From: Fidelibacterota bacterium
GTDB lineage: Bacteria; Pseudomonadota; Alphaproteobacteria; Rhodospirillales; Rhodospirillaceae
Reading direction: 5' to 3'
NCBI GenBank assembly: GCA_947476625.1
Contig: CANJRA010000016.1
Span: forward strand, 1-57,482
DNA length: 57,482 nucleotides
Shown here: positions 28,655 through 37,090 of the stretch, one piece after another
Layout: each line of letters starts with the position of its first letter
Numbering within the stretch: the first letter of the stretch is position 1
Translations under genes and position numbers: made by a program
The notes under the pieces: generated by a model
Told to the model about the DNA's origin: nothing
What the model saw: the letters and a program-made list of their open reading frames with translations, nothing else
The model's database searches: none

Positions 28655-29224
28655 ATGCCTATCGACGCTATTTCGTCGACCACGGCGGCTGGCGCCCCGC
28701 CCGTCCGCAACGACTTCCAAACCCTCGCGACGGCTTTGAAGAACGGCAACCTTACAGCCGCGCAGAAGGCCTATGATTCCATCCAAGAAGCACAGCAAAA
28801 TGCGCAAGCTACCGGCGCTTCGCAGCCACCTCCCGACAATCCCATCGCTAAAGATTTTGCCGCGCTCGGCGATGCGCTTTCCAATGGCGATTTGAAAAGC
28901 GCGCAAACCGCTTTCTCGACGCTCCAAAGCGACTTCCAGGCCCTGCGCACACAACGTGGCGGTGGCCATCATCATGGCGGCGGTAAACCGCAGGATGACT
29001 CCAGCGACACGACCGATGATTCTCAAAAGACGATTGAAAGCCAAGTCTCGTCCACTAACGCCAACGGGACAATTACGATGACAATCACCTATACCGATGG
29101 CTCGACCTCGACCCGCAACGATCCCAACCCTAATCCGGTCGTGTCGCAAAGACCGCTGACCAACAACAGCGATCAACTGGCCACCTTATTGTCGGCACAA
29201 GAACAAGCCGCGCTGGCAGGTTAG
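28655..29224 (+). CDS. Internally duplicated cytoplasmic protein of unknown function
   Basis: This 189-residue protein has a good ribosome-binding site (AGGAG before ATG at 28655) and no signal peptide. Two 25-residue repeats at 20-44 and 67-91 share the pattern DFxxLxxALxxGxLxxAQxAxxxxQ, resembling short helical hairpins. Between 100 and 115 is a His/Gly-rich stretch (GGGHHHGGGK), possibly metal-binding. The C-terminal half is Ser/Thr/Asp-rich and low in hydrophobics. I have seen similar repeat patterns in hypothetical proteins but cannot name a function. It is a single-gene unit with a strong terminator. Confidence 0.75.
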   Translation: MPIDAISSTTAAGAPPVRNDFQTLATALKNGNLTAAQKAYDSIQEAQQNAQATGASQPPPDNPIAKDFAALGDALSNGDLKSAQTAFSTLQSDFQALRTQRGGGHHHGGGKPQDDSSDTTDDSQKTIESQVSSTNANGTITMTITYTDGSTSTRNDPNPNPVVSQRPLTNNSDQLATLLSAQEQAALAG

Positions 29225-29231
29225 CCGTAAA

Positions 29232-29275
29232 TAAAAAAACCCGCGGGAGGTCTGCGCATCCCGCGGGTTTTTTTT
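29232..29275. terminator. Bidirectional terminator between the duplicated protein gene and ridA-like gene
   Basis: AAAAAACCCGCGGGA pairs with TCCCGCGGGTTTTTTTT around the loop GGTCTGCGCA. Poly-T follows on both strands, so it can end both convergent transcripts. Confidence 0.92.
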
Positions 29276-29288
29276 GATCGATCGATAG

Positions 29289-29636
29289 TTACTTGGCAGC
29301 GATGACCGCCACTTCGACCAGATATTCAGGCGCCGCCAGCTTAGCTTCCAGCGTCGTGCGCGCCGGGCAGTTACCCGCCGAGACCCACGCGTCCCAGGCT
29401 TTGTTCATGTCGGCGAAGCTCTTAACGTCGGCGAGATAGATGGTTGCCGACAAAATCTTTTCCTTCGATGAGCCGGCGCGCGCCAGCAGATCGTCAATCT
29501 GCTTCAACACCGCCGCCGTCTGGCCCGTGACATCCGCGACGTCCTTGTTCACCTGACCGGCCAGATAGACCGTTTCGCCGCAAACGACGGCTTGGCTCAT
29601 ACGAGGACCGATATCGAGGCGCTGAATGGCAGTCAT
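29289..29636 (-). CDS. RidA (YjgF/YER057c/UK114) family enamine/imine deaminase
   Basis: This 115-residue protein has the RidA fold. Landmarks are VYLAGQVNKD, the LADVKSFADMNKAW segment and the C-terminal CPARTTLEAKLA, which carries the conserved Arg used to hydrolyse reactive 2-aminoacrylate-type imines. It is a cytoplasmic detoxifying enzyme, usually a homotrimer. It is 30 bases after prfC in the same direction and could be the last gene of the fpr-like/fdx/prfC run. Confidence 0.88.
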   Translation of the reverse strand: MTAIQRLDIGPRMSQAVVCGETVYLAGQVNKDVADVTGQTAAVLKQIDDLLARAGSSKEKILSATIYLADVKSFADMNKAWDAWVSAGNCPARTTLEAKLAAPEYLVEVAVIAAK

Positions 29637-29666
29637 GGAATTTTCCTTGGTTTGTGTGCGAACGAA

Positions 29667-31259
29667 CTACTGAACCAGCTCGCGGGTTTTCAAGAATGTG
29701 ATCTCAGGGTTGTCTTCGACCGTGCGATTCAAATGCCAGGCATTGCGCGCGAGGAAGACCGGCGCGTTGTCGTGATCATCGGCAACGGCGACACGATTGC
29801 CGTCCATGAATTTCTTCAATGTGTTGTGATCGGCCGCAGCGAGCCAGCGGGCGGTATAAAGCTCCGCCTGCTCGAACTTTACAGCAACGTCGTATTCCGT
29901 GCGGATGCGGTCGGCGAGCACGTCGAATTGCAGGCTGCCGACCACGCCGACAATCCAGTCCGTGCCAAATCTTGGTTTAAACACACTGGCAGCGCCTTCT
30001 TCCGCGAGCTGCTGCAACGCGCGGCCCAAGTGTTTGGCCTTGAGTGGATCGATCGGGCGCACGGTTTGCAGAAGTTCCGGCGCGAATACTGGAATGCCGG
30101 TGAAGTGCAGTTCCTCACCTTCCGTCAACGTATCGCCAATCCGAAGATTGCCGTGGTTGGGAATACCGATGATATCGCCGGGCCACGCGTCCTCGGCGGT
30201 CTGGCGGTCCTGAGCCATGAACAACTGCGGTGCGGCAATGCTCATGATCTTACCCGAACGCACATGCAGAAGTTTAGCGCCACGCTTAAAGTGACCCGAC
30301 GACAGCCGCACGAAGGCAATACGGTCGCGGTGCTTGGGGTCCATATTCGCCTGGATCTTGAACACAAAGCCCGAGACTTTGCTTTCCTCCGGATCGACCT
30401 TGCGCTCCAACGCCGCTTGCGGCCGCGGCGACGGCGCGATTTCTGCCACGCCCTGCAGCAACTCGCGCACGCCGAAGTTATTCACCGCGCTGCCAAAGTA
30501 GACCGGCGTCATGTGGCCTTCGAGATAAGCGTCACGATCAAAGGGTTTGCACAGCCCACGCACCATGCCGATATCATCGCGCAGCTTCTTGACCGCCTCG
30601 GGCGGCAGTAATTCTTCGAGCTTGGGGTCATCAAGGCCGTTGCACTCAACACCCTCGCCCACCTTCTCGCCCTTGGTGCGCGCCATCAGGATCAGGCGGT
30701 CGTGAACCAGATCGTAGCAACCAAGAAAATCGCGCCCCATGCCAATGGGCCAGCTAACCGGCGAGACATCCAATGCGAGACGAGTTTCAATTTCTTCCAG
30801 CAGCGAGAACGGATCTTGCCCTTCGCGGTCGAGCTTATTGATAAACGTGGCAATCGGCATGTCGCGCAGGCGGCACACCTCGAACAGCTTCAAGGTCTGC
30901 GTTTCAATACCCTTGGCGCAGTCCAGCACCATCACCGCGGAATCCACCGCGGTCAGCGTGCGATAGGTATCCTCACTGAAATCTTCGTGGCCGGGCGTAT
31001 CGAGCAGATTGAAAGTGTGTTCGCCGTAATCATAGGTCATCACGGCAGAGGTGACCGAAATGCCGCGCTCCTGTTCGACCTTCATCCAGTCGGAGCGTGC
31101 ACGCCGCCGTTCACCTTTGGCTTTGACCGCGCCCGCAAGCTGAATGGCGCCGCCGAACAGCAGCAGCTTTTCCGTCAGCGTGGTTTTGCCGGCGTCGGGA
31201 TGCGAGATGATAGCAAAGGTCCGCCGCCGCGCGACCTGCTGGTTGAGAACCGCGTTCAC
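29667..31259 (-). CDS. prfC: Peptide chain release factor 3 (RF3)
   Basis: RF3 (530 aa) is a translational GTPase that recycles RF1/RF2 from the ribosome after termination. The G-domain motifs are SHPDAGKTTLTE (19-30), DTPGHEDFSEDTYR and NKLDREGQDPFSL. The remaining length and the RF3-specific C-terminal domains are normal. Note that prfC is absent from many Alphaproteobacteria, so its presence narrows the lineage somewhat, although transfer is possible. Its start is two bases from the ferredoxin stop. Confidence 0.96.
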   Translation of the reverse strand: MNAVLNQQVARRRTFAIISHPDAGKTTLTEKLLLFGGAIQLAGAVKAKGERRRARSDWMKVEQERGISVTSAVMTYDYGEHTFNLLDTPGHEDFSEDTYRTLTAVDSAVMVLDCAKGIETQTLKLFEVCRLRDMPIATFINKLDREGQDPFSLLEEIETRLALDVSPVSWPIGMGRDFLGCYDLVHDRLILMARTKGEKVGEGVECNGLDDPKLEELLPPEAVKKLRDDIGMVRGLCKPFDRDAYLEGHMTPVYFGSAVNNFGVRELLQGVAEIAPSPRPQAALERKVDPEESKVSGFVFKIQANMDPKHRDRIAFVRLSSGHFKRGAKLLHVRSGKIMSIAAPQLFMAQDRQTAEDAWPGDIIGIPNHGNLRIGDTLTEGEELHFTGIPVFAPELLQTVRPIDPLKAKHLGRALQQLAEEGAASVFKPRFGTDWIVGVVGSLQFDVLADRIRTEYDVAVKFEQAELYTARWLAAADHNTLKKFMDGNRVAVADDHDNAPVFLARNAWHLNRTVEDNPEITFLKTRELVQ

Positions 31260-31261
31260 CG

Positions 31262-31582
31262 TTATCCCTCGAACGCATCAAGCGTGATGGCCACGGGCAG
31301 CCCGTCGAGCGCGTCCGTCAGTTTCACCTGACACGCCAAACGCGAAGTGTCGGTGCGATAATTCGACATATCCAACAAATCCGCTTCCTCGCCGTCCGCT
31401 TGCCCGACCTTATTCATCCAGGCCGGGTCCACAATGACGTGACAGGTAGCGCACGCCATAGCCCCACCGCACTCGGCGCGGATCGGCAGACCAGCCGTGC
31501 GTATGGCTTCCATCACGGAGCCTCCGGACCTGGGCGTCACTTCATGGACGGTTTCGTCCGGGAGCGTTACGAGGATTTTCAT
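31262..31582 (-). CDS. Adrenodoxin-type [2Fe-2S] ferredoxin
   Basis: A 106-residue ferredoxin with the ISC/adrenodoxin-type cluster pattern C38-x5-C44-x2-C47 ... C84 (ECGGAMACATC and LACQV). I chose ATG 31582 (MKILVTLPD) as the family-like start; another ATG at 31597 would add five residues. It lies between the ferredoxin reductase gene and prfC in one direction, so it is probably the electron carrier served by the reductase. Confidence 0.9.
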   Translation of the reverse strand: MKILVTLPDETVHEVTPRSGGSVMEAIRTAGLPIRAECGGAMACATCHVIVDPAWMNKVGQADGEEADLLDMSNYRTDTSRLACQVKLTDALDGLPVAITLDAFEG

Positions 31583-31686
31583 GCTGGGGCCTTGCATAAT
31601 GGATAGGCCCCAGCCCTATCAAGCCGATTCAGGCCCTTTCCCCCGGTTGGCCGGAAATACCGCCAACTATGGCATGCAAAGCCCTG

Positions 31687-32730
31687 TTAGGAGGGCACAC
31701 CCAGCTTCGCCTGAATCGCCGAGCTGGAGGTCGTGTGTTCGAAGCGCAGCTTTTGATTAGGGCGCGCGTAGTGGAAGCAGGCATGCGCCATCAGCGCGGA
31801 TTCGTGGAAGCCCGAGAGGATCAATTTCAGCTTGCCGGGGTAGGTGCACATGTCGCCGATGCAGAAGATGCCGGGCGTGCTGGTCTCGAATGTCTCGGTC
31901 GACACAGCCACACGGTTGTTGTCCATGTTCAGGCCCCAGTCGGCGATGGGCCCAAGTTTCATGGTGAGGCCGTAAAACGCCAGCATGGTATCGCAAGCCA
32001 CATCGAACTCACCCTTCTCGGCGCTCTTTAATGTCACCGACGTCAGCTGCCCGTTTTCGCCGTTAAGCCGCAGGATATCGCCGATGGCGAGGTTGACCTT
32101 GCCGCCTTTCACCAGCGCGTACATCTGATCGACCGTCGCTTGCGCGCCGCGAAACTCATCGCGGCGATGCACCAGCGACATACCGCTGACGATGGGATTG
32201 AGGTTCACGGTCCAATCGAGCGCGGAATCGCCGCCGCCCGCAATCAGCACATTCTTGCCGCGAAACTGCTCCATCTTGCGCACGGCATAAAACAGCGATG
32301 TGCCTTCAAACTCATCCAGCCGTTCGAGCTTAGGTTTCTTCGGCATAAAACTGCCGCCCCCGCCCGCGACAACAATGACCGGCGCTTCGATTACCGTTCC
32401 CTGATCGGTCACCAATCGCCAATGGTCGTTGTCGAGCTTCTCCAGCGTCTCGGCCATCTGCTGAAAATGAAACGTCGGATGGAAGGGCGCGATCTGCGCC
32501 ATGAGGTCGTCGGAAAGTTCCTGGCCGCTGATTTTCAGCCGGCTCGGAATATCGAGAATAACTTTTTCGGGATAAAGTTCGGCGCATTGGCCGCCCGGAC
32601 GATCGAGAATATCGACGACGTGCGCCGACAATCCCAACAGTCCTAATTCAAACACCGCGAACAGGCCCACGGGCCCCGCGCCGATAATGATCGCATCCGT
32701 TTTATGCGATTGGCCACCAGCGTCAGGCAT
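31687..32730 (-). CDS. Ferredoxin/flavodoxin-NADP reductase, thioredoxin reductase-like type
   Basis: This 347-residue flavoprotein has two Rossmann dinucleotide-binding motifs, IIIGAGPVGLF (about 15-25, FAD) and LIAGGGDSALDW (NADPH), like thioredoxin reductase, but lacks the CxxC of true TrxR. This is the TrxR-like ferredoxin-NADP reductase type also seen in Rhodopseudomonas palustris and Bacillus YumC. The C-terminus ends LRFEHTTSSSAI, a tail that caps the FAD in this family. The start at 32730 has GGGAGGA seven bases upstream. The ferredoxin gene 104 bases downstream is its likely partner. Confidence 0.9.
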   Translation of the reverse strand: MPDAGGQSHKTDAIIIGAGPVGLFAVFELGLLGLSAHVVDILDRPGGQCAELYPEKVILDIPSRLKISGQELSDDLMAQIAPFHPTFHFQQMAETLEKLDNDHWRLVTDQGTVIEAPVIVVAGGGGSFMPKKPKLERLDEFEGTSLFYAVRKMEQFRGKNVLIAGGGDSALDWTVNLNPIVSGMSLVHRRDEFRGAQATVDQMYALVKGGKVNLAIGDILRLNGENGQLTSVTLKSAEKGEFDVACDTMLAFYGLTMKLGPIADWGLNMDNNRVAVSTETFETSTPGIFCIGDMCTYPGKLKLILSGFHESALMAHACFHYARPNQKLRFEHTTSSSAIQAKLGVPS

Positions 32731-32777
32731 GATTCCTCCCTCCCAGGAGCACCACAAGACCGCGAAGCAAAAACGCT

Positions 32778-34394
32778 TTAGGACCGCGACAGATACTCAG
32801 ACCACTGCTGCGGCGTATCAAGATCCGTCAGAACCGCAGTGTCCCCAAATTCAACTTCGTACACAAGCGCCTCGTTAGCCCCGATCAAGTGGCGCGCGCC
32901 CACGTCGCCAGCGACCCCGCGCATCTCCTCGAAAAAATACCGGTCCCACAGCACAGGATTGCCGCGTTTGCCGTTATGCACCGGCACGCCAATGGCCTTA
33001 CCGCCGTCGGGATCAAAGCCGGCAATCAGTTTATCGACATGGGCCGCCGTAATCCCGGGCATGTCGCCAAGGCCGACGAGCGCGGCGGAAACATCCGGGC
33101 TCAACGCTTCGATGCCCGCTTTCAAAGATGTGGAGAGCCCCTCGGCATAGCGCGGATTGTGAACGATTGTGATGTCGAGCCCCTGAAGGGCCGCGCGCAC
33201 CTCTGCGTCCTGGTGGCCCGTTACCACCACGACTTTGCTGACGCGCGCGCCGCTCATGGCTTCGACCGTGCGGCGCACCAGCGGTTTGCCTTCGATCTCC
33301 ATCAGCAATTTGTTCGACGCGCCCATGCGGCTGGATTGGCCGGCAGCCAAAACAAGAGCCGCCACGCGCGGCCGGGACGGCGCTTGGTCCCGCACGGCGC
33401 TTTCACGCGGCAGCGGACGGCTCGGCACATCGACAAGTAAACCGCCGACGCCCAGCGCCATGATATCGGCGGGCGCGACAGGAATATCCGCAGCCAAGCG
33501 CTGCATAATCCAATCTACGCCGTTCAATTTCGGCGAGCGCGCGCAGCCAGGCAGAACAAGCACGGGCACTTTTCCAACGTGAGCCAGCACCAAAAGATTT
33601 CCGGGATCGACCGGCATACCGAAGTGATCGATGACACCGCCTGCCGCGACAATACCCGCCGGCACCACATCGTTACGGTCGACAGTCGCGGAGGCCCCGG
33701 CAATCAGCACAATATCTGCGCCATCGCTCAGCGCTTGCACAACTTCGCGGGTAACGTCGGCGGCGGCGTGGCCGGTGCGTGTGACGCTCCCGACAACCCC
33801 TCCCAAAACCGCGACTCGTTGGCGCGTAATATCCTCCGTCGAGGCAATCACCGACGGCTTGAGCCCGGGAGAAACCGTGCTGATCAGCGCAAAGCGCTTC
33901 TGCCGATAGGGTGCTAGCATCACCGACGCGGTCTGCGACGCCGCCTCAACGCGTGCCATGACGTCGGAAGAAACCGCGAAAGGTATAATCTTGATGGTCG
34001 CCACGATCTGACCCGCCTTCGCGGGCTGAAGATCGCCCAGCGTGGCAATCGTCACGGCTTCACTGATAAGATTTGCGGCGGTAATGGCGGCGGTATTGAT
34101 CCGCACAACGCCGTCGCTTGCTGCCTCGACGTTGCAGCGCCCGGTGTGCGCCGTCGATACCGTGACATGCGCGCCCGCTAGATACTTTGCTATGCGCGAC
34201 GCGGCGGCGTCCTCGGGCACATCGCCGGGTTCGAGCCGCGCGCCGATGATCTCGCCGACACCCGCAGCGCGCAGAGCCGCGATATCTTCCGCCGTGATAA
34301 CGCGCCCTTTCTTCAATACGACTCCGCCAGCACGAAAGGTATGTGCGAGCACGATCCCGGCAGAATCATCGAGCGGAAATGAACCAAAGATCAT
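32778..34394 (-). CDS. Molybdopterin-binding/MobA-like NTP-transferase fusion
   Basis: This 538-residue protein joins two domains. Residues 1 to about 340 resemble a MoeA/MoaB-type molybdopterin-binding protein, with a core at about 165-320 (FALISTVSPGL, DGADIVLIAGASA...DVVPAG, LPGCARSP). From 344 on is a nucleotidyltransferase with LAAGQSSRMG (349-358) and Lys362, as in MocA/MobA enzymes that attach CMP or GMP to molybdopterin. It should help load cofactor into a xanthine dehydrogenase/CO dehydrogenase-type enzyme. It overlaps xdhC by four bases (ATGA), which supports that role. Confidence 0.88.
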   Translation of the reverse strand: MIFGSFPLDDSAGIVLAHTFRAGGVVLKKGRVITAEDIAALRAAGVGEIIGARLEPGDVPEDAAASRIAKYLAGAHVTVSTAHTGRCNVEAASDGVVRINTAAITAANLISEAVTIATLGDLQPAKAGQIVATIKIIPFAVSSDVMARVEAASQTASVMLAPYRQKRFALISTVSPGLKPSVIASTEDITRQRVAVLGGVVGSVTRTGHAAADVTREVVQALSDGADIVLIAGASATVDRNDVVPAGIVAAGGVIDHFGMPVDPGNLLVLAHVGKVPVLVLPGCARSPKLNGVDWIMQRLAADIPVAPADIMALGVGGLLVDVPSRPLPRESAVRDQAPSRPRVAALVLAAGQSSRMGASNKLLMEIEGKPLVRRTVEAMSGARVSKVVVVTGHQDAEVRAALQGLDITIVHNPRYAEGLSTSLKAGIEALSPDVSAALVGLGDMPGITAAHVDKLIAGFDPDGGKAIGVPVHNGKRGNPVLWDRYFFEEMRGVAGDVGARHLIGANEALVYEVEFGDTAVLTDLDTPQQWSEYLSRS

Positions 34395-35395
34395 GCGGCC
34401 TCGGCGCGTAAAACATCGATGATTTGCGCCATGATCGACACCGCGATTTCGGCCGGCGTCAGCGCGTTGATATCAATCCCGACAGGTCCGTGAATGCGTG
34501 CGATATCCGCAGGCGTGAACCCCATCTCTTGCAAGCGGTCCAGGCGCTTGGCGTGCGTCTTCCGGCTGCCGAGCGCACCGATGTAAAAAGCCTTTGAGCG
34601 CAGCGCCGCCGCCAGCGCCGGATCGTCGAGTTTCGGATCATGCGTCAGCGTGACCACCGCTGTGCGCGCGTCGGGCTGGACTTGCTTCATGCCGTCGTCG
34701 GGCCATTCCACAATCGCGTGAATGTCGGCCAACTGGCCGGAGCGGACAAAGGCCTCACGCGGATCGATAATGGTGACATCGAATCCGGCGAGCTTCGCCA
34801 TCGGCCCCAAAGCCTGGGCGATATGCACGGCACCAACAATCACCATACGTACCGGAGGGCTATAGACGCGGACAAAGCACCCGCTTTCCATGATGCCAGA
34901 CTGATCAGCGGTAATACGGCGGCGCACTTCGGCAAGCTCGGTTTCTGCCAATAGCAGTTCACCTTGCTGCGACGTTTGATCGACCAGTGATTGCTTGCCT
35001 GTTGCCGTGTCGCTCACCGTCGCGAAGGATTGCTTTTGCGCGCGGCGCGCTTCGATCTCGCGCAGAATATCCGGCGATGCGTGTCCGACAAAAACCTGCA
35101 CGCGTCCGCCACACGCAAGGCCGACTTCCCACGCCGTTTCGTTGCTGACGCCGAATTCTAAAAGCTTGGAATGCCCGGTTTGTATGGCTTCTTGCGCAGC
35201 ATCAACAACAGCGCCTTCGATGCATCCGCCGGAGACCGAGCCCGCGAAATCGCCGCTTTCCAACACAGCCATATGACTGCCGACCGGACGCGGACTGGAA
35301 CCCCATGTCGCAACAACAGTCGCGAGCGCGGCGCGCTTGCCGGCGCCAACCCAAAGACCAAGTTGCTGTAGTGGATCGGAGGCGATGTTGCTCAT
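34391..35395 (-). CDS. xdhC: XdhC/CoxI family molybdenum-hydroxylase maturation protein
   Basis: This 334-residue protein has an XdhC_CoxI domain at its N-terminus (VATWGSSPRPVGSHMAV, SVSGGCIEGAVV, ACGGRVQVFV) and a C-terminal Rossmann domain (VGAVHIAQALGPMAKLAGFDVTIIDPREAF). XdhC-like proteins bind and protect sulfurated molybdenum cofactor for insertion into xanthine dehydrogenase-type enzymes. It is the first gene of the two-gene operon with the MoeA/MobA-like fusion. No large-subunit dehydrogenase is present in the window. Confidence 0.9.
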   Translation of the reverse strand: MSNIASDPLQQLGLWVGAGKRAALATVVATWGSSPRPVGSHMAVLESGDFAGSVSGGCIEGAVVDAAQEAIQTGHSKLLEFGVSNETAWEVGLACGGRVQVFVGHASPDILREIEARRAQKQSFATVSDTATGKQSLVDQTSQQGELLLAETELAEVRRRITADQSGIMESGCFVRVYSPPVRMVIVGAVHIAQALGPMAKLAGFDVTIIDPREAFVRSGQLADIHAIVEWPDDGMKQVQPDARTAVVTLTHDPKLDDPALAAALRSKAFYIGALGSRKTHAKRLDRLQEMGFTPADIARIHGPVGIDINALTPAEIAVSIMAQIIDVLRAEAA

Positions 35396-35842
35396 GTCGG
35401 ACTATCTATACACAGACCCGCGCACGGGAACCAACCACGGAACCGAGAGGCCGTCATGGGGGTTTTGAACAAGCTGTGGCGGGTGTCATCGCACTGCCAC
35501 ACAAAATAGCGTGACAAACCTCAGATTCTTTGAGATGATTCGCTCAGAACTCTGGGGACTACTGCACAACATCCCATGCAGCCGGCACGCACTCACGGCC
35601 AACCCACCAAGGACTTCGGCCAAGATCAGGCTTCGAATAGTTCAGGGCATGCGTCGCCAGGATTTGCTGAGTCCCCCCTTCCTGATTTTCTGAAAACGCC
35701 TCCCCACACGGGAGGCGTTGCTGTTTCACCAACCACCAACATGAGCGAAGGAGGTCCCCAAGATCCGGTTTTATACCCGGCGTCCGGCACCCGTCGGCGC
35801 GGGTCGTTGAGCGAGAACACTTTTCAGGAGCAAAAGACTCAG
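35396..35842. other. Non-coding gap before the PhoH-like gene
   Basis: This stretch between divergent genes holds the promoters of xdhC and the PhoH-like gene. A perfect hairpin, AACGCCTCC-CCACAC-GGAGGCGTT-like (35695-35719), is followed only by GCTGTTT. It may be a weak terminator or attenuator in the leader. The frame of the PhoH gene happens to be open back to 35576, including an ATG at 35741, but no ribosome-binding site supports it. Confidence 0.45.
35695..35719 (+). terminator. Hairpin in the leader of the PhoH-like gene
   Basis: AACGCCTCC pairs with GGAGGCGTT. The following sequence GCTGTTTC is a weak U tract, so termination is uncertain. Confidence 0.4.
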
Positions 35843-36577
35843 ATGGGCAAACGTTCAGCTCGTTTTAATAAGCCATCACGCGAAACCAAAGCAGAATTCA
35901 AGCTCCATGCCCTTCCGACTGGTTGGGACCCAATCGAGGAACGGCGCGACCAAAGCTTTATCCGCCACGTTAAACCTCGCAGCGACGGCCAACAGCTTCT
36001 CATGGAAGCCATAGACAGCCAGGCGCTTACACTGGCCTTGGGTCCAGCAGGTACCGGAAAAACCTATCTCGCCATCGCCGCCGCGGTGAAAGCCCTGGAT
36101 GAAGGGCGCATCGACCGCATCATCCTCTCTCGCCCTGCCATCGAAGCCGGCGAAACCCTTGGCTACCTGCCCGGCTCAATGGAAGAAAAGATGTCGCCTT
36201 ACTTGCGGCCATTGTACGACGCCCTTGCCGATCGTTTAGGCGGCAAGCGCTTGCGACAATACATGGCCGACGGCACGATTGAGATCGCCCCCATCGGCTA
36301 CATGCGCGGGCGTACACTCAATAACTCTTTCGTGGTGATCGACGAGGCCCAGAACTGCACATACGTCCAGATCAAGATGCTACTGACGCGCCTTGGCTGG
36401 CATTCGACTATGGTGATCACGGGCGATCCCGATCAGACCGACCTGCTTCCTGGTATGTCGGGCTTATCGGACATCGCAGGTAAACTATCGACTGTGGCTG
36501 ATATCGCGGTGGTGCGGCTGTCAAAGGTGGATGTCGTCAGACATCCGCTTGTGGCCTGCATGCTCGCCGCGCTCTAA
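35843..36577 (+). CDS. PhoH-like ATPase
   Basis: This 244-residue P-loop protein has Walker A GPAGTGKT at 67-74 and Walker B FVVIDEAQN, followed by MLLTRLGWHSTMVITGDPDQTDL, typical of PhoH. It lacks a PIN domain and is shorter than the full-length phosphate-starvation PhoH with an N-terminal KH-like region. PhoH-like ATPases have been linked to RNA metabolism. I chose the ATG at 35843 because AGGAG lies about 12 bases upstream and the frame begins with basic MGKRSARFNK; the upstream in-frame ATG at 35741 is less likely. A strong terminator follows after 54 bases. Confidence 0.88.
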   Translation: MGKRSARFNKPSRETKAEFKLHALPTGWDPIEERRDQSFIRHVKPRSDGQQLLMEAIDSQALTLALGPAGTGKTYLAIAAAVKALDEGRIDRIILSRPAIEAGETLGYLPGSMEEKMSPYLRPLYDALADRLGGKRLRQYMADGTIEIAPIGYMRGRTLNNSFVVIDEAQNCTYVQIKMLLTRLGWHSTMVITGDPDQTDLLPGMSGLSDIAGKLSTVADIAVVRLSKVDVVRHPLVACMLAAL

Positions 36578-36615
36578 AGGAATTTAACCGGCTCGCATGG
36601 GCCTGTTATACGAGG

Positions 36616-36635
36616 TGCGTCCCTGAAACTTGGGG
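36616..36635. repeat. Copy 1 of a 20-base direct repeat
   Basis: TGCGTCCCTGAAACTTGGGG occurs here and again at 36741-36760, exactly 125 bases apart. The copy overlaps the start of the terminator hairpin after the PhoH-like gene. Confidence 0.7.
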
Positions 36636-36662
36636 CGGTACGCAAGTACCGCCCCTTTTTTT
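36632..36662 (+). terminator. Rho-independent terminator after the PhoH-like gene
   Basis: A perfect 10-base stem, GGGGCGGTAC-GCAA-GTACCGCCCC, with a GNRA-type loop is followed by seven T. It ends the phoH-like transcript 54 bases past the stop. Confidence 0.93.
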
Positions 36663-37090
36663 GGGTCTGCGAAACGACCGCCAATACTGCAGGGTCCATA
36701 AATGCGAAACCGGCCCCAACAAGGTTGGAGCCGGTCACGATGCGTCCCTGAAACTTGGGGATTAAGCTTCCCGGTTCTGTGCATCTGCGGATAAGTCCAC
36801 CACATAAACGGGAGCCGACCAAGCCACGTTTTGGTGACGCTTTTGGGGCAAAAAGCTACCAAATGTAGTGACTTGCCCTCGTAACGAGACCACGTCTAGG
36901 ACAGGCATCGGGGGTACCCCGCGCCGCCCAGTTTGGTGCAGCACGGCAAAGACCGACTCGCCGCCCCCCACATTTATTTGCGTTTTTAAACGGGTGGCAG
37001 TTGCCCGGCACCATGTCCACATGTTACGGCAGCGCCCCGGCGTGGCTTTCGCTACGCCTCCCATTCACTTGCGAGGGAGTTTTCGACTGC
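36663..37090. other. Structured non-coding region between the PhoH-like and DUF6481-like genes
   Basis: About 430 bases without a convincing gene. It contains a perfect interrupted hairpin at 36709-36735 (ACCGGC-C-CCAAC / GTTGG-A-GCCGGT), the second copy of a 20-base direct repeat (36741-36760), the palindrome GGGGTACCCC at 36911-36920, and an AT-rich stretch at 36975-36990. The right part may be a long 5' leader of the DUF6481-like gene. A minus-strand frame at 36762-37064 is open but has no ribosome-binding site or recognisable product. Confidence 0.5.
36741..36760. repeat. Copy 2 of the 20-base direct repeat
   Basis: An identical copy of the repeat at 36616-36635. It directly follows the 36709-36735 hairpin, so each copy abuts a hairpin, in opposite order. 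Confidence 0.7.

Noticed and set aside
29592-30611. A 339-codon plus-strand frame opposite prfC
   Set aside because: prfC is unmistakable on the minus strand, and the reverse frame shows no family similarity.
35511-35693. A 60-codon plus-strand frame before the PhoH-like gene
   Set aside because: No Shine-Dalgarno, basic low-complexity product, and it ends at the leader hairpin; coding is not supported.
36762-37064. A 100-codon minus-strand frame (ending VYVVDLSADAQNREA) in the gap before the DUF6481-like gene
   Set aside because: There is no ribosome-binding site or recognisable family, and the frame overlaps repeats and palindromes; it may be chance. I left it out as a gene.
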